NCBI GenBank assembly: GCA_003520965.1
Contig: DOTU01000286.1
Coordinates: forward strand, 1 to 6,202
DNA length: 6,202 nt
Origin: Candidatus Zixiibacteriota bacterium
Lineage (GTDB): Bacteria; Zixibacteria; MSB-5A5; UBA10806
Direction of reading: 5' to 3'
Below the pieces are notes generated by a model. It saw only the letters and a program-made list of their open reading frames with translations, did not search any database and was not told where the DNA came from. Each line of letters opens with the position of its first letter. Position 1 is the stretch's first letter. This document shows positions 5,102 to 6,202 of the stretch, piece by piece. The translations under genes and the position numbers were made by a program.

Positions 5102-6112
5102 CTATCTGTTTTGCCTTCCCGATTCCAGAAACCAATGAGGATAAAGGCGCGGAGGCTTGCTTAATTCATCTAGGCACGCAATTTCCTCAGTTGTCATTTC
5201 CCAATCGCCGGCTTTGAGGTTATCCGAAAGCTGATCGGGATTTCTGGCTCCGATAATTACCGAAGTAACGGCTGGTTTGCGAAGCAGATAATTCAGCGCC
5301 GCCTGGGCTATTGATGCGTTATGAGCTTCGGCAATCTTTTCAAGCTCATCTATTACCGCATACCCCATATTTTCGTCGAATTTTATGAATTGTGATTCCG
5401 AGGCGCTCCGCCTGGCTCCCGCAGGTGGCTTTTGTCCGCGACGGAACTTGCCTGTTAAAAATCCGCCTGCTAATGGGCTCCAGGGAAGGATACCAAGTTT
5501 TTGATCCTGACAGAGCGGAACGAGATCAAGCTCAAGATCGCGGCCCACCAGCGAATAATAAGCTTGCAGCGTTACAAAACGCTCTAATCCGTTCGCGGTA
5601 GAAATCGCTAACGCTTTCATCAACTGCCAGCCGGCAAAATTCGAACAACCGATATAGCGCACTTTACCTTGATGAATCAGATCGCTTAAGGTATCAAGTG
5701 TCTCTTCAAGCGGAGTGACCGGATCGAAACTATGCACCTGGTAAAGATCGATATAATCGGTCCCCAGTCGTCGCAGGCTGGCGTTACAGCCCTCGATAAT
5801 ATGTCGTCGGGAAAGACCGAGATCATTGGGTCCGGGACCGGTTCTGCCGCGCACCTTGGTGGCCAGGATGATATCCTTGCGTCGATCTCCCAGCGCCTTT
5901 CCGAGTATTTCTTCCGAAATTCCTTGCGAGTAAACATCGGCTGTATCGAAAAAGTTAACGCCTGCTTCAAGCGCCATCGCAACCAGCTTGTTGGCTCCTT
6001 GCTGATCGACCTTGCCGATATTCTCCCAGAACCCCTGTCCGCCGAATGTCATCGTGCCAAGGCATATTTCCGAAACCTTGATTCCCGTATTCCCCAAAAA
6101 CCGTAGATTCAT
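5102..6112 (-). CDS. Aldo/keto reductase
   Basis: Predicted NADPH-dependent oxidoreductase with a (beta/alpha)8 barrel, reducing aldehydes or ketones; cytoplasmic, substrate unknown. The 336-residue product opens with the family start LRFLGNTGIKVSEICLGTM (3-21). It carries the catalytic tetrad D56 and Y61 (in FFDTADVYS), K86 (ATK) and H127 (QVH). It also has the GCSNFAGWQL segment (155-164), PWSPLAGGFLTGKF (210-223) and the C-terminal cofactor-binding region around SVIIGARNPDQLSDNL (284-299). Length is typical. It resembles the large group of general bacterial aldo/keto reductases with a GQGFW insertion near the start (25-29). The start at 6112 fits the family N-terminus; AAGG (6124-6121) lies 8 nt upstream as a likely ribosome binding site. 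It faces the membrane protein gene and has its own promoter, so it is not part of the ligA unit. Confidence 0.95.
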   Translation of the reverse strand: MNLRFLGNTGIKVSEICLGTMTFGGQGFWENIGKVDQQGANKLVAMALEAGVNFFDTADVYSQGISEEILGKALGDRRKDIILATKVRGRTGPGPNDLGLSRRHIIEGCNASLRRLGTDYIDLYQVHSFDPVTPLEETLDTLSDLIHQGKVRYIGCSNFAGWQLMKALAISTANGLERFVTLQAYYSLVGRDLELDLVPLCQDQKLGILPWSPLAGGFLTGKFRRGQKPPAGARRSASESQFIKFDENMGYAVIDELEKIAEAHNASIAQAALNYLLRKPAVTSVIIGARNPDQLSDNLKAGDWEMTTEEIACLDELSKPPRLYPHWFLESGRQNR

Positions 6113-6160
6113 AATGCCTGCCTTTAGTTTGCTTATTTAACACTAAATTCAACTATCCGA

Positions 6161-6189
6161 ATTATAAATCTGAAATGGCGCGATGTAAA
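6161..6189 (-). promoter_or_regulatory. Sigma70-type promoter for the aldo/keto reductase gene
   Basis: Reading the minus strand: TTTACA (6189-6184, 5 of 6 to consensus), a 17-nt spacer, then TATAAT (6166-6161). Transcription should begin near 6154, giving a leader of about 40 nt that includes the AAGG ribosome binding site. This contrasts with the leaderless arrangement at ligA. Confidence 0.7.
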
Positions 6190-6202
6190 TATTATTTTCA
6201 CA

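Noticed and set aside
5732..6106. Plus-strand open frame opposite the aldo/keto reductase
   Set aside because: Lies antisense to the catalytic half of a clear enzyme gene; no family features seen.

Overview
This is a moderately AT-leaning bacterial chromosome segment with five protein genes, a left-edge cluster of REP-like palindromes and two well-formed sigma70-type promoters. The organism is most likely an uncultured or little-studied bacterium. Support for this is a squalene synthase closer to the eukaryotic/free-standing type than to HpnC/HpnD, weak or absent Shine-Dalgarno sequences at most genes, and GTAG-headed palindromes of a kind I associate, from memory only, with Zixibacteria and related FCB-group genomes. 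The taxonomic guess is low confidence.

Layout. Positions 1-141 hold four adjacent hairpins, each preceded by GTAG and each with a different stem. An AT-rich leader follows, then a squalene/phytoene synthase family gene (290-1330). The 200-bp gap before the next gene contains a fifth GTAG-headed palindrome (1344-1390), a sixth hairpin (1441-1458), a diverged 24-bp direct repeat spaced exactly 84 bp, and a perfect TTGACA-N17-TATAAT promoter. That promoter sits so close to the ligA ATG (1533) that the mRNA should be leaderless. Three genes then run as a tight unit: ligA (NAD+-dependent DNA ligase, 1533-3545); a 146-residue stand-alone version of the N-terminal helix-hairpin-helix / 8-kDa domain of family X DNA polymerases (3542-3982, ATGA overlap with ligA); and an AI-2E/PerM-family membrane protein (3987-5090, 4-bp gap). 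A convergent aldo/keto reductase (6112-5102, minus strand) ends 11 bp from the membrane protein gene and has its own promoter near the right edge.

Function. The ligA-HhH pair is the most suggestive. A ligase is translationally coupled to a small protein that keeps the lysine corresponding to the dRP-lyase nucleophile of Pol beta but has no polymerase domain, so it may trim 5'-dRP ends or present nicks to the ligase. The squalene synthase is alone here, with no cyclase or HpnC/E partner, and the aldo/keto reductase looks like an unrelated housekeeping or detoxification gene.
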